Assembly: GCA_030220185.1 (NCBI GenBank)
Contig: JASPKZ010007534.1
Span: 557,001-621,000 of the forward strand
DNA: 64,000 nt
Source of the DNA: Diploptera punctata
Lineage: Eukaryota > Arthropoda > Insecta > Blattodea > Blaberidae
Direction of reading: 5' to 3'
Below, piece by piece: positions 57,601 through 58,011 of the stretch; the first letter of the stretch is position 1, and each line of letters begins with the position of its first letter. Below the pieces are notes generated by a model. The model was given only the letters and a program-made list of their open reading frames with translations. It did not search any database and was not told the origin of the DNA. Both the position numbers and the translations under genes were made by a program.

Positions 57601-57641
57601 GATAGTTTGTCCAAACCTAACCACAAATATACTTCGTTCAT
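10148..57641 (-). CDS. Als2: alsin (ALS2) gene, 15 coding exons
   Basis: Alsin is a cytosolic and endosomal guanine-nucleotide exchange factor: its VPS9 domain activates Rab5 and its DH/PH module is linked to Rac. The protein is read by joining minus-strand exons at 56440-57641, 49334-49759, 42872-43419, 34434-34760, 32062-32263, 29722-29902, 28686-28852, 27387-27496, 24961-25172, 17623-17902, 16260-16492, 14813-14989, 14000-14144, 10854-11036 and 10148-10198. Every junction is GT-AG and every phase matches. The sum is 4444 nt, one more than a multiple of three, because of one extra base in exon 3. The product is about 1480 residues against about 1657 in human alsin. Domain order (RCC1, DH, PH, eight MORN, VPS9) is the alsin order. 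The start is the first in-frame ATG; upstream codons in that frame hold no ATG. Introns reach 7 kb and are full of repeats. Confidence 0.93.
10226..10625. repeat. PLE-end palindrome in ALS2 intron 14
   Basis: Arms of about 195 bp: GTTGTTTCTTGACTCACCTC is mirrored by GAGGTGAGTCAAGAAACAAC. Both contain CTCCTTATCA/TGATAAGGAG at the centre and a GTCAC...GTGA hairpin followed by a GAAA-type box. It occupies most of the intron between exons 14 and 15. Confidence 0.85.
10700..10810 (+). mobile_element. tRNA-like repeat fragment
   Basis: AGTGGAGTGACCAGCACTAC followed by GGGGTTTGATTCCCAGTTCA looks like a decayed A-box/B-box tRNA-derived head, followed by AATTTTTCTCTTTACCAT. Confidence 0.4.
10854..11036 (-). 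CDS. Als2: ALS2 exon 14: VPS9 catalytic core
   Basis: Residues 1404-1464 include [31 protein letters not shown] and [12 protein letters not shown]. In VPS9 domains the invariant Asp and Pro of xxxDDLxPV contact and activate Rab5; both are present (DDLFPVF). The acceptor is TTCTGTGCAG|GTGGTG, and its pyrimidine tract is made of the same CTGTTCTGTG word as the adjoining 153-bp minisatellite. The donor is CTCAAG|GTACTC in phase 0. Confidence 0.94.
11050..12955. repeat. Minisatellite, 153-bp period, about 12 units, in ALS2 intron 13
   Basis: GGCATGGCTC recurs at 11196, 11348, 11501, 11654, 11807, 11960, 12113, 12266, 12419, 12571, 12724 and 12877, giving a 153-bp period. Each unit is itself built from short variants of CACAGAACAGACAT (about 24-27 bp apart), so the period is a higher-order repeat. 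It starts directly at the exon 14 acceptor. Open frames across it are by-products of the repeat. Confidence 0.95.
12955..13990. repeat. Degenerate extension of the intron 13 minisatellite
   Basis: The same AGAACAGACAT word continues with irregular spacing up to the exon 13 donor. Longer blocks, such as TGACTCATCAGAACAGACAT with its flank, are duplicated. With the regular array, essentially the whole intron between exons 13 and 14 is made of one repeat. Confidence 0.85.
14000..14144 (-). CDS. Als2: ALS2 exon 13: VPS9 domain, middle part
   Basis: Residues 1355-1403 include [32 protein letters not shown] and [13 protein letters not shown], the FSPxxKLxxIxxTF helix found in alsin VPS9 domains. 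The acceptor is GTGTTTCAG|GAAGTTC. The donor AAG|GTGAGCC lies at the very edge of the degenerate minisatellite that fills the following intron, and a GTGAGCC word recurs within the repeat units. Confidence 0.93.
14240..14720 (+). mobile_element. PLE fragment with tRNA-hairpin remnant, ALS2 intron 12
   Basis: 14240-14310 is a tRNA-hairpin fragment. Then [10 protein letters not shown].../[20 protein letters not shown] and [18 protein letters not shown] in the plus strand are PLE. The C-terminal block and a decayed CTGAAGATGGAACT...GAAAC motif end at ATGAGGTGAG near 14655. Confidence 0.75.
14813..14989 (-). CDS. Als2: ALS2 exon 12: VPS9 domain, first part
   Basis: Residues 1296-1354 read [20 protein letters not shown], then [20 protein letters not shown] and [19 protein letters not shown]. 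This is the helical start of the Rab5-GEF VPS9 domain (HPxLLPRxxxxLFxLY). The acceptor is TGTTATAG|TGAGGTG and the donor is GACAA|GTTAGT. Phase 2 is kept at both joins. Confidence 0.92.
15060..15480. repeat. PLE-end palindrome in ALS2 intron 11
   Basis: GAGTTGTTTTTTGAGTCACC (15078) is mirrored by GGTGAGTCAAAAAACAACTC (about 15448). Both arms encode [23 protein letters not shown] PLE C-termini. GTCACAAATTCTGTGAC precedes GAAACC near 15388-15410. Confidence 0.85.
15815..15870 (-). mobile_element. LINE group A 3' end fragment
   Basis: AACTAACTCACTAGAACACT and AACCTGTAGGTTCACGGC match the inverted 3' terminus of group A (CCATGAACCTACGGGTTCGA). Confidence 0.5.
15875..16200 (-). mobile_element. 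tRNA-derived SINE, family 3
   Basis: The minus strand starts CCATAACCGAGTGGTTAAGG with TGGTTCAAGACCCCATGGGG, then GGTGCCCACCCAGAATCATG, like the copies at 36174, 41725 and 42385. Its 3' end touches a LINE group A fragment at 15815-15870. Confidence 0.8.
16260..16492 (-). CDS. Als2: ALS2 exon 11: N-terminal flank of the VPS9 domain
   Basis: Residues 1219-1295 begin [20 protein letters not shown], followed by [18 protein letters not shown] and a helix ending [17 protein letters not shown]. HPLGxLxxxLxxxYxATYxGV is a strongly conserved alsin block. The acceptor is CTTGCATAG|GCCTGTG, phase 0; the donor is GACAG|GTCAGT, phase 2. A tRNA-derived SINE starts about 55 bp downstream in the gene direction. 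Confidence 0.92.
16738..17597 (+). mobile_element. LINE group B copy in ALS2 intron 10
   Basis: The plus strand gives [20 protein letters not shown] and [19 protein letters not shown], then [40 protein letters not shown] and [20 protein letters not shown]. The 3' end is a (GAA)n tail. It carries several frame breaks, so it is dead. Confidence 0.85.
17623..17902 (-). CDS. Als2: ALS2 exon 10: linker before VPS9
   Basis: Residues 1125-1218 read [20 protein letters not shown], then CYQHLG, and include [13 protein letters not shown] and [14 protein letters not shown]. This is the region between MORN and VPS9, whose KWKAIFxxCxxxLG motif is typical of alsins. The acceptor is TTTTTCAG|TTCGTTTG after a clear pyrimidine run, and one base closes the Ser codon. 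The donor is CCAAG|GTGAAC in phase 0. Confidence 0.9.
17950..18125. repeat. Short PLE-like hairpin, ALS2 intron 9
   Basis: GAAGATTTCCAGGCTGTTGGCC (18 of 22 shown by position 17977-17998) is mirrored at 18087-18108. The minus strand carries TTGAGGATGTCGAATGC...AGCGAAACGTC, a hammerhead-like motif. A sister copy is at 26330-26480. Confidence 0.7.
18347..18709 (+). mobile_element. SINE family 1, 5'-truncated, with nested tRNA-hairpin
   Basis: It starts ACCGAATTTCCCTGTCCTAG and ends CTTACAATACAAAAAAAA. TGTTTATTCT flanks both sides (18336 and 18711) as target duplication. A tRNA-hairpin remnant occupies about 18465-18622, inside the GTGTAACTAA segment. Confidence 0.8.
19047..19108 (+). mobile_element. 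62-bp truncated retroposon with 13-bp target duplication
   Basis: TTGGAGTGCAAGAGAGCGAA through TAGATACCAACCAACC, flanked by ATATTAAATTAAA at 19034-19046 and 19109-19121. The same 3' end sits in a longer copy at about 27787-27916. Confidence 0.8.
19430..19990. mobile_element. PLE terminal fragments
   Basis: The minus strand from 19755 gives [24 protein letters not shown] sequence, then [20 protein letters not shown] and CTGATGATGGTGATG...GCCGATACTGC. From 19790 the minus strand has the GIY-YIG downstream block. A plus-strand end, AAGTATGAGATAAG, lies at 19917. Confidence 0.7.
20005..20330 (+). mobile_element. LINE group B 3' fragment
   Basis: [21 protein letters not shown] then [20 protein letters not shown] and [19 protein letters not shown]. 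It ends AACAGGCCTTGGCCTAAT and a GAAGAAAGAAGAA tail. Confidence 0.85.
20715..21060 (+). repeat. Unclassified repeat (also at 59290-59580)
   Basis: GGTCCTCATCTAGGGGATAT and GGATGGCGACCACAAGGTGC recur almost exactly at 59308. Downstream parts diverge. No protein recognised. Confidence 0.6.
21065..21155 (+). mobile_element. LINE group B extreme 3' end
   Basis: AAACGCTGGAGGGAAAATTT through AACAGGCCTTGGCCTAATAT and a (GAA)n tail. Confidence 0.75.
21190..22100 (-). mobile_element. LINE copy (third RT group)
   Basis: The minus strand gives [40 protein letters not shown] (FADD box), [20 protein letters not shown] and [12 protein letters not shown]. It is frame-shifted throughout, and the C-terminal block decays toward 21190. 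Confidence 0.8.
22224..23000 (+). mobile_element. PLE copy, longest C-terminal half
   Basis: [39 protein letters not shown], then [20 protein letters not shown] and [20 protein letters not shown] (GIY-YIG endonuclease: GIY, YIG, Arg and His in REH-like KEH). [17 protein letters not shown] follows, and a CTGAGGA hammerhead-like motif, ending ATGAGGTGAG at 22979. There are at least two frameshifts. Confidence 0.88.
22918..22954 (+). ncRNA. Hammerhead-ribozyme-like motif (PLE)
   Basis: CTGAGGA box, one unpaired base, stem II GGAACA/TGTTCC, GAAA box, palindromic stem III ACTAGT, then T at the cleavage position. Stem I is partly paired (ATA/TAT). Confidence 0.55.
23000..23600. other. Unassigned intron sequence
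   Basis: AT-rich with a short (AAT)n at 23280. TCCAGTCCAGCCGAGGGCTA near 23331 looks like part of an unclassified repeat. No gene seen. Confidence 0.3.
24168..24522. mobile_element. tRNA-hairpin repeat nested in the hAT element
   Basis: ATATTTGAAGAGAAAAATTT is mirrored by AAATTTTTCTCTTCAAATAT. tRNA-like segments lie at about 24195-24272 (minus) and 24448-24505 (plus, GGTAGCTCAGTTGGTAGAGC); the second lacks part of the anticodon arm. The loop contains AAACCATTGTTTCTATC and its mirror. Confidence 0.85.
24554..24620. repeat. (AAT)n microsatellite
   Basis: About 22 perfect AAT units inside the hAT element. Confidence 0.95.
24961..25172 (-). CDS. Als2: ALS2 exon 9: last MORN repeats
   Basis: Residues 1055-1124 read [17 protein letters not shown], then [19 protein letters not shown], and [17 protein letters not shown], ending the MORN block; a Pro/Lys/Asn linker follows. 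The acceptor is TGTTGCAG|GGACACGG in phase 0. The donor is CCCAG|GTAACT, leaving phase 2. The next intron (17903-24960) is 7 kb long and holds a hAT element, LINE copies and PLE copies. Confidence 0.92.
25230..25500. repeat. PLE-end palindrome, ALS2 intron 8
   Basis: TTGTTTATTTTTTATTTCAC and CTCACCTCATACTTCATAAC are mirrored at 25425-25465. The plus strand has GTCACAAAGGATGTGAC, GAAA and CCTAGG, a hammerhead-like layout without the CTGANGA box. Confidence 0.8.
25530..26260. mobile_element. PLE-end inverted repeat with LINE and tRNA-repeat inserts
   Basis: The left arm 25540-25632 pairs with 26125-26235 (CTTAACTCC.../GGAGTTAAGAAGTATGAGG). Between them are a tRNA-hairpin end (25655-25745), a [23 protein letters not shown] segment and a LINE group B 3' end (25945-26015). 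Confidence 0.75.
26330..26480. repeat. Short PLE-like hairpin
   Basis: AGAAGATTTCCGGGCTGTTG is mirrored by AACAGCTCGGAAATCTTCT. The minus strand carries TTGAGGATGCCGG...CTGGCGAAATG. Confidence 0.7.
26535..26660 (+). mobile_element. SINE family 1 fragment
   Basis: GGATGGAAAAATCCAAAGAG and GAGTCCCGAGTCTGAAGATT match the body of the full copy at 1566-1970. Confidence 0.65.
26660..27300. other. Unassigned sequence with a diverged SINE-like block
   Basis: CTAGATGTCACATTGGGTGA...AAATAAGTGTAACAAAATTA (27208-27295) is a distant relative of the family 1 SINE body. The remainder is unrecognised. Confidence 0.35.
27387..27496 (-). CDS. Als2: ALS2 exon 8: MORN repeats 6-7
   Basis: This short exon, residues 1018-1054, reads [20 protein letters not shown], then [14 protein letters not shown], continuing into GHGVMVF in exon 9. 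The acceptor is TTGTGCAG|GGGAGAAG and the donor is CACG|GTGAGT; it leaves phase 0. The MORN tyrosine and glycine spacing is intact across the junction, which supports the splice sites. Confidence 0.93.
27590..28140. mobile_element. PLE-end repeats, direct and inverted
   Basis: ATCTTACCTCAATATTAATG...GAACATGTTTCAAAACAATT occurs twice in tandem (27610 and 27724) and inverted at about 27935-28120. The motif AAAACAGAATTGTTTTGAAA with ACATGT is a hammerhead-like stem II, GAAA box and palindromic stem III. A truncated retroposon lies at 27787-27916. Confidence 0.75.
27787..27916 (+). mobile_element. Truncated retroposon (same family as 19047)
   Basis: It ends GATACCAACCAACCAAC. The ACAATTATGTTTT and ACAATTCTGTTTT flanks form a 13-bp target duplication with one mismatch. 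Confidence 0.65.
28141..28425. mobile_element. tRNA-hairpin repeat
   Basis: The left arm is reduced to ATTTGAAGAGAAAAATTTTC-GCCTAGACC, and the right arm is complete: CTCGGTAGCTCAGTTGGTAG and GGTCCCGGGTTCGAGTC at 28296-28366, ending TCTCTTCAAATATAATTTAT. Confidence 0.8.
28686..28852 (-). CDS. Als2: ALS2 exon 7: MORN repeats 4-5
   Basis: Residues 962-1017 read [20 protein letters not shown], then [19 protein letters not shown], two typical MORN repeats (YxGxWxxGxxxGxG). The acceptor is TTGAACAG|GTATGTG; one base closes the Lys codon begun in exon 6. The donor is GCAACAG|GTACTT and leaves one base, which exon 8 completes to Gly. A PLE and tRNA-repeat-rich intron lies on either side. Confidence 0.93.
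28900..29490 (-). mobile_element. LINE group A 3' copy in ALS2 intron 6
   Basis: The minus strand gives [40 protein letters not shown] and [19 protein letters not shown] sequence. Its 3' end at 28904 has TCACTCACTGGCACTATCGA, the inverse of the family terminus. Confidence 0.8.
29570..29700 (+). mobile_element. PLE end fragment
   Basis: AATGTCACATAAATGTGACA then AAACTATAGTCTGCAG has hammerhead-like stems II and III; the CTGANGA and GAAA boxes are changed. It ends at a changed TGTTGTGAGTGAAA and CCTCACAGTGTTA. Confidence 0.55.
29722..29902 (-). CDS. Als2: ALS2 exon 6: MORN repeats 1-3
   Basis: This exon encodes residues 902-961. MORN repeats read [21 protein letters not shown], then [17 protein letters not shown], then [19 protein letters not shown] across the next junction. 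MORN repeats in alsin link the PH and VPS9 modules and contribute to membrane association and oligomerisation. The acceptor is ACTTGCAG|GGAGATGG, completing the split Gly codon. The donor is CAA|GTAAGT, a perfect consensus, and leaves phase 2. Confidence 0.93.
29930..30090 (+). mobile_element. PLE end fragment directly before ALS2 exon 6
   Basis: It holds a complete hammerhead-like motif and ends TTTATGAGGTGATATTT. It begins about 30 bp upstream of the exon 6 acceptor. Confidence 0.6.
29952..29985 (+). ncRNA. Hammerhead-ribozyme-like motif (PLE)
   Basis: CTGAAGA box, stem II AAAG/CTTT within the intervening 17 nt, GAAA box, perfect palindromic stem III ACCGGT, then A at the cleavage position. 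All catalytic box bases are present; stem I is weak. Confidence 0.55.
30130..30290 (+). mobile_element. LINE fragment, left part
   Basis: [20 protein letters not shown] and [16 protein letters not shown] (plus strand) are a LINE C-terminal block. It continues at 30850 after an insert. Confidence 0.65.
30290..30845 (+). mobile_element. Insert with an unrecognised 108-codon frame
   Basis: The plus frame 30423-30749 contains [20 protein letters not shown] and [20 protein letters not shown]; its codons look protein-like, and the acidic then Arg-rich layout resembles the N-terminus of PIF/Harbinger nucleases. There are no clear terminal repeats or target duplication. It splits a LINE, so it is a later insertion. 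The assignment is weak. Confidence 0.35.
30850..31130 (+). mobile_element. LINE fragment, right part
   Basis: [20 protein letters not shown] and [20 protein letters not shown], then [18 protein letters not shown], a typical LINE C-terminus. Confidence 0.75.
31150..31810 (-). mobile_element. LINE group B copy in ALS2 intron 5
   Basis: The minus strand gives [53 protein letters not shown] and [20 protein letters not shown]. It ends near 31160 with TGGGCCTAATACTTGAAAGG. Confidence 0.85.
31810..32010 (+). mobile_element. PLE fragment
   Basis: CACCTCACCTCACG (an inverted end), then FKSLI-like [20 protein letters not shown] on the plus strand. Confidence 0.5.
32062..32263 (-). CDS. Als2: ALS2 exon 5: end of PH domain and linker
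   Basis: This exon encodes residues 835-901. [20 protein letters not shown] followed by [14 protein letters not shown] is the C-terminal half of a PH domain, with the conserved helix Trp in EWLQSL. A short linker ([21 protein letters not shown]) then leads to the first MORN repeat, which starts at KYTG. The acceptor is TGCCCACAG|AACGCA in phase 0. The donor is ACAG|GTATTC, splitting the Gly codon after one base. Confidence 0.92.
32395..33180 (-). mobile_element. PLE end arm split by a tRNA-hairpin repeat
   Basis: The minus strand from 33170 gives ELMNFEIP-type and [15 protein letters not shown] sequence; after the insert it continues CTGAAGATGAGACC...GGTCTCGAAATC and CTCCTCATACAAATC. It ends CCTATAAAAGTTAAA-side at 32410. 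Confidence 0.7.
32549..33035. mobile_element. tRNA-hairpin repeat, complete, with 13-bp target duplication
   Basis: GACTGATCTTATG (32536-32548) and GACTGATGTTATG (33036-33048) flank the element. tRNA-like arms are at about 32622-32697 (minus) and 32938-33011 (plus, GGTAGCTCAGTTGGTAGAGC). The loop carries GAAGACATTTATTGGGAATT. Confidence 0.88.
33180..34290. repeat. Nested palindromic elements
   Basis: Outer arms: CAAGATCCGGCTGCAAGATT (33202) and its mirror near 34243, with GGCAACTCGGCA and GCCGAGTTGCC. Inner arms: AATCAGTAATAAAA and GCCGCGAGGAGG/CCTCCTCGCGGC at 33452 and 33757. A PLE-end palindrome (33880-34110) interrupts the right side. Confidence 0.7.
33880..34110. repeat. PLE-end palindrome (subfamily of 46741)
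   Basis: AAACAACTCACCTCATAGGA is mirrored by TCCTATGAGGTGAGTTGTTT. A degenerate hammerhead-like motif, CTGAAGATGAATAC...GAATTCGCGAT, lies on the minus strand. It ends ACCTCATAATGTTTA. Confidence 0.8.
34434..34760 (-). CDS. Als2: ALS2 exon 4: end of DH and first part of PH
   Basis: This exon encodes residues 726-834 in phase 0 at both ends. It begins [20 protein letters not shown] and includes [13 protein letters not shown], then [19 protein letters not shown]. The last is the typical PH-domain beta-strand pattern (WFILFTDxLVH). The acceptor is TTTAGCAG|GCCGGC; using the earlier TTTAG would add only a Gln. The donor is CCAA|GTACGT. Downstream in the same frame is a spurious extension into the intron. 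Confidence 0.92.
34845..36600. mobile_element. Inverted-repeat (MITE-like) element pair, interrupted by a SINE
   Basis: Sequences matching the element at 5930-7080 run plus at 34845-35500 and inverted at 35520-36600. TTGCCAAAGGAACGCAATAT (35199) pairs with 35975; AATGTAAACGGCGATGTTTG (35103) pairs with about 36072. The SINE at 36174-36520 interrupts AATAGTCCTAACAAATGTCA. Confidence 0.75.
36174..36520 (+). mobile_element. tRNA-derived SINE, family 3, with 14-bp target duplication
   Basis: CGCCATAGCCGAACGGTTAA (box A) and CTGGTTCGAGTCTCCATGGG (box B), then GGTGCCCACCCAGCATCGTG. AAATAGTCCTAACA occurs at 36160-36173 and 36521-36534. Confidence 0.9.
36770..37340. repeat. PLE-end inverted repeat with about 120-bp spacer
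   Basis: CTCCTCATATAAATCTTCTA...AATTTCGAAG at 36810-36980 pairs with 37107-37275. The spacer contains FIERLHI and [22 protein letters not shown] sequence, not recognised. Confidence 0.8.
36834..36870 (-). ncRNA. Hammerhead-ribozyme-like motif (PLE)
   Basis: On the minus strand: CTGAAGA, stem II GAGACC/GGTCTC, GAAA, near-palindromic stem III ATCACGAT (one mismatch), C at the cleavage position. Stem I has five perfect pairs (AAGTA/TACTT). Confidence 0.65.
37733..37767 (-). ncRNA. Hammerhead-ribozyme-like motif, left arm
   Basis: CTGAAGA, stem II CCCTC/GAGGG, GAAA, stem III ACGT, C at the cleavage site. Stem I starts CCA/TGG. Confidence 0.6.
37839..37873 (+). ncRNA. Hammerhead-ribozyme-like motif, right arm
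   Basis: This is the mirror copy of the left-arm motif with the same boxes and stems. Confidence 0.6.
37985..38290 (-). mobile_element. piggyBac-like N-terminal fragment
   Basis: The minus strand from ATG near 38283 reads [20 protein letters not shown], an acidic run [20 protein letters not shown], then after a frameshift [20 protein letters not shown]. An acidic N-terminus followed by W...PVxxxFxG is typical of piggyBac transposases. It has an in-frame stop and is truncated. Confidence 0.5.
38480..38780. other. Unassigned, with (AAAC)n
   Basis: No gene or element recognised apart from a perfect (AAAC)n microsatellite at 38720-38776. Confidence 0.4.
38720..38776. repeat. (AAAC)n microsatellite
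   Basis: About 14 perfect tetranucleotide units. Confidence 0.95.
38780..39205. mobile_element. tRNA-hairpin repeat, left half with loop
   Basis: A minus-strand tRNA-like segment is at about 38898-38974 (GAGCTACCGAGGCGAG side), then CTTATCTACGATGTAATTCC, TTAAGAAGACATTTTTATTT and CACTTCTCACTGAACGATAA. An inverted PLE end (CTCACCTCATACATTTTC) lies at 38836. Confidence 0.7.
39510..39542 (-). ncRNA. Hammerhead-ribozyme-like motif (PLE), left arm
   Basis: CTGAAGA, one unpaired A, perfect stem II GGTAC/GTACC with loop AGT, GAAA, palindromic stem III ACAGCTGT, C at the cleavage site. Stem I pairs for only two bases. Confidence 0.6.
40100..40132 (+). ncRNA. Hammerhead-ribozyme-like motif (PLE), right arm
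   Basis: Identical boxes and stems to the left-arm motif, opposite strand. Confidence 0.6.
40535..41260. repeat. Long PLE-end palindrome, arms about 300 bp
   Basis: CCTCATATTTCTATATTTCT...CCAAACATCTATC is mirrored to 41190 with the centre near 40875. Each arm encodes [23 protein letters not shown] PLE C-terminus and duplicated [18 protein letters not shown] units. The plus strand ends AGTATGAGGTAAG, then AACCTCATAATG at 41232. Confidence 0.88.
41270..41500. mobile_element. PLE-end inverted fragment
   Basis: GTTGTTTCTTGACTCACCTC at 41340 is mirrored by GAGGTGAGTCAAGAAACAAC at 41461. The right arm has TGAGAATGTCAC...GAAACTCGAGTA. Confidence 0.75.
41725..42075 (-). mobile_element. tRNA-derived SINE, family 3
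   Basis: The minus strand gives CGCCATAGCCGAGTGGTTAA (box A) and CTGGTTCAAGTCTCCATGGG, GGTGCCCACCCAGCATCGTG, ending near ATCATCTACCTCTGTGATTG and AGCCGGCTGATAGGC. Confidence 0.88.
42385..42705 (-). mobile_element. tRNA-derived SINE, family 3, truncated
   Basis: Same family as 41725; lacks the first part of the tRNA head (it starts at GCCTTGGTGCAGAGCTACGG). Ends CCGCTGAAAAGTGGAAAGAC. Confidence 0.85.
42872..43419 (-). CDS. Als2: ALS2 exon 3: DH-like region, with a one-base frame break
   Basis: This is the link between RCC1 and PH and corresponds to the Dbl-homology region of alsin. The acceptor TTGCAG|CAACAAG continues the phase-2 codon, and the donor CAGCAG|GTATAC leaves phase 0 for exon 4. 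The upstream part (43419 to about 43270) reads in one frame, ending near [12 protein letters not shown]. The downstream part reads in another ([11 protein letters not shown], then [23 protein letters not shown]). The exon is 548 nt where 547 would keep frame, so there is one extra base near 43264-43271, in a CCAGAAGT stretch. The rest of the gene is clean, so I favour a sequence or assembly error or a rare allele. A very short unrecognised intron is less likely. Confidence 0.85.
43445..44206 (+). mobile_element. LINE group A 3' copy in ALS2 intron 2
   Basis: [60 protein letters not shown] and [20 protein letters not shown], with one frame break at 43718. The 3' end CAGTGAGTAAGTAAGTAAG is a (GTAA)n tail. 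It begins only about 25 bp upstream of the exon 3 acceptor, antisense to ALS2. Confidence 0.9.
44211..44510 (+). mobile_element. tRNA-derived SINE, family 4, in the LINE tail
   Basis: GCCATAGCGTAGTGGTTAAG (box A), GGATTCAAGTCCCGTTGGGG (box B), a body with CTGGGGTCGACTCAGCCTCT, and an A11 tail. AGTAAGTG flanks both sides. A minus-strand copy is at 61310-61556. Confidence 0.88.
44837..45740 (+). mobile_element. mariner-like deletion derivative
   Basis: TIRs CGAGGGTGGATCAAATATAA and inverted CGAGGGTGAATCAAATATAA are flanked by TA. The N-terminal helix-turn-helix half reads [32 protein letters not shown] and [19 protein letters not shown]; the C-terminal half reads [12 protein letters not shown] and [13 protein letters not shown]. 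About 400 bp between them, including the first catalytic Asp region, is missing, and frameshifts occur near 45310 and 45485, so it is non-autonomous. Confidence 0.92.
45870..46632 (+). mobile_element. SINE family 1, 5'-truncated, split by a tRNA-hairpin repeat
   Basis: TTCTACCTTCGTTTCCTAGA...AAAACAAGTGTAACTAAT, then the insert, then CAAGTGTAACTAAATTAGTA...GGGAAACATGGGCTTACA. CAAGTGTAACTA is duplicated around the insert. Confidence 0.88.
45963..46533. mobile_element. tRNA-hairpin repeat, complete inverted dimer
   Basis: tRNA-like arms at about 45993-46070 (minus) and 46400-46471 (plus: CTCGGTAGCTCAGTTGGTAG, anticodon stem TTGGC/GCCAA, GGGTTCGAGTC). The loop holds AGACATTTATTGGGAATTTA. The anticodon loop CCGGAAA lacks U33, so this is not a working tRNA. 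Confidence 0.85.
46806..46841 (-). ncRNA. Hammerhead-ribozyme-like motif, left arm
   Basis: CTGAAGA, stem II GAACAT/ATGTTT, GAAA, perfect palindromic stem III ATCGCGAT, A at the cleavage site. Stem I GTTATGG/TCATGG pairs over six positions with wobbles. Confidence 0.65.
46902..46937 (+). ncRNA. Hammerhead-ribozyme-like motif, right arm
   Basis: Exact mirror of the left-arm motif, same boxes and stems. Confidence 0.65.
47290..47930. mobile_element. PLE-end inverted repeat and a further PLE end
   Basis: GGAGCGCTTTCAGAAGTTAT (47366) is mirrored near 47520, and GTTGGTAGGTGCCGTTGTCC (47310) near 47580. The arms carry GGAAGATAACTTC-GAAA-AGCGCT. 47640-47930 is a separate PLE C-terminal block ending TTGAGGTAAGATG. 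Confidence 0.75.
47930..49250 (+). mobile_element. LINE group B copy split by a SINE
   Basis: [40 protein letters not shown] (catalytic box decayed to FEDD), [20 protein letters not shown], then after the insert [40 protein letters not shown] and [17 protein letters not shown]. It ends AACAGGCCTTGGCCTAAT and (GAA)n, 10 bp short of ALS2 intron 2 unique sequence. Confidence 0.9.
48557..48880 (+). mobile_element. tRNA-like SINE, family 5, with 14-bp target duplication
   Basis: CCACCGCTGTGGTCTCTAGG (box A) and AGGTTCGATCCCTGGTCGGG (box B), a body with (ATC)n and ACCTGCCTTCAGGCAGAATT. TTAGCTAAACCAGT (48543-48556) and TTAGCTAGACCAGT (48881-48894) flank it. Confidence 0.9.
49334..49759 (-). CDS. 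Als2: ALS2 exon 2: RCC1 repeats
   Basis: This exon encodes residues 401-542 with three RCC1 signatures: [37 protein letters not shown] and [21 protein letters not shown]. These are the late propeller blades that in alsin precede the DH domain. The acceptor is TTGTTGCAG|TTGTGG and supplies one base to finish the phase-2 Ser codon; the donor is CCAG|GTACAC, again phase 2. A satellite array of 148-bp units starts only about 43 bp upstream of this acceptor, so the branch-point region lies in or next to the array. Confidence 0.93.
49803..53882. repeat. Satellite array, 148-bp period, about 28 units, in ALS2 intron 1
   Basis: The word GAGGGTGTGTCCGCGATTTA recurs about every 148 bp (for example 50546, 50695, 50843, 50993) from 49803 to 53817. 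Each unit ends in AATTTGAAAATCTAG, a T/C tract, CAAGGCTATAGTCTTGG and AAAAATGTCAAAATTTT. Units differ by point changes and T-run length, with the outer units most diverged. The array begins about 43 bp upstream of the exon 2 acceptor and ends at unique sequence near 53883. Confidence 0.95.
54830..55390 (-). mobile_element. LINE group B fragment
   Basis: The minus strand gives [24 protein letters not shown] and [24 protein letters not shown] blocks, ending in (GAT)n at 54834-54851. The copy at 55155-55185 is interrupted by a short AAT tract and GGCCTTAAGGCC. Confidence 0.75.
55400..55740 (-). mobile_element. PLE end fragment
   Basis: [24 protein letters not shown] sequence on the minus strand, then a C-terminal block and CTGATGATGACATG...GAAACATGT. 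Its plus-strand partner is at 56270-56400. Confidence 0.65.
56270..56400 (+). mobile_element. PLE end fragment beside ALS2 exon 1
   Basis: [16 protein letters not shown] block, GTGATGATGGCATG...GAAACATGTC hammerhead-like motif, ending TTTATGAGGTAAGATG 40 bp from the exon 1 donor. Confidence 0.6.
56440..57641 (-). CDS. Als2: ALS2 exon 1: RCC1-like propeller start and acidic insert
   Basis: This exon encodes residues 1-400. The ATG at 57641 has A at -3 and is followed by [13 protein letters not shown], comparable to the VxxW opening of alsin. RCC1-type blade motifs are visible (for example [19 protein letters not shown], then [14 protein letters not shown] followed by [12 protein letters not shown]). 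Residues around 210-300 form a Ser/Glu/Asp-rich low-complexity insert, as in the long insert between RCC1 blades of human alsin. The donor is CAG|GTATTT and the exon ends in phase 2. The open frame extends upstream to a GTG near 57800, but no ATG lies there, so that hydrophobic extension is not coding. Confidence 0.9.
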
Positions 57642-58010
57642 TCTGCTTTTACACACATACACGTCTCTGGATTCAATTATATGGAGTATGTTCTTAAGTG
57701 AAAACGATATTCTATATAACAGTGACGTTCGCTTACAATAAATAATTACAAACTTAAAAATGTCAAAAATGCTAATGAGTGAACAGATGATAATAAACAC
57801 ATGATTAGTCTGCTTCTGACGTCACATCCTAATTCCTGTTGTTAAACCCACTCCCTTCCCTTTCCTTAATCTATGAAACGCACTATTTCCTTGCCCACAG
57901 AGTAAATAACCATAGAGAACCGGATGTAATTCGAGGTATTATCGATCATTTAATTTATACAATCGATACTTTTCAAATTCATGATGAAGCACCGTTAAAG
58001 TCACTGTAAT
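57642..58010 (-). promoter_or_regulatory. Probable ALS2 promoter and 5' UTR
   Basis: This is about 370 bp upstream of the ALS2 ATG with no repeat signature. A palindromic CRE, TGACGTCA, lies at 57817-57824. An ATCGATA word near 57967 resembles the DREF element of insect core promoters. There is no clear TATA box. The region ends at a 95-bp palindrome. The transcription start cannot be fixed by eye. Confidence 0.4.
57817..57824. promoter_or_regulatory. CRE-like palindrome TGACGTCA
   Basis: A perfect 8-bp CREB/ATF site about 180 bp upstream of the ALS2 ATG. This is sequence match only; use is inferred. Confidence 0.35.
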
Positions 58011-58011
58011 A

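Noticed and set aside
57642..57800. N-terminal extension of the ALS2 frame with a hydrophobic stretch
   Set aside because: The frame is open but has no ATG; it starts at GTG, and alsin is not a membrane-anchored protein.
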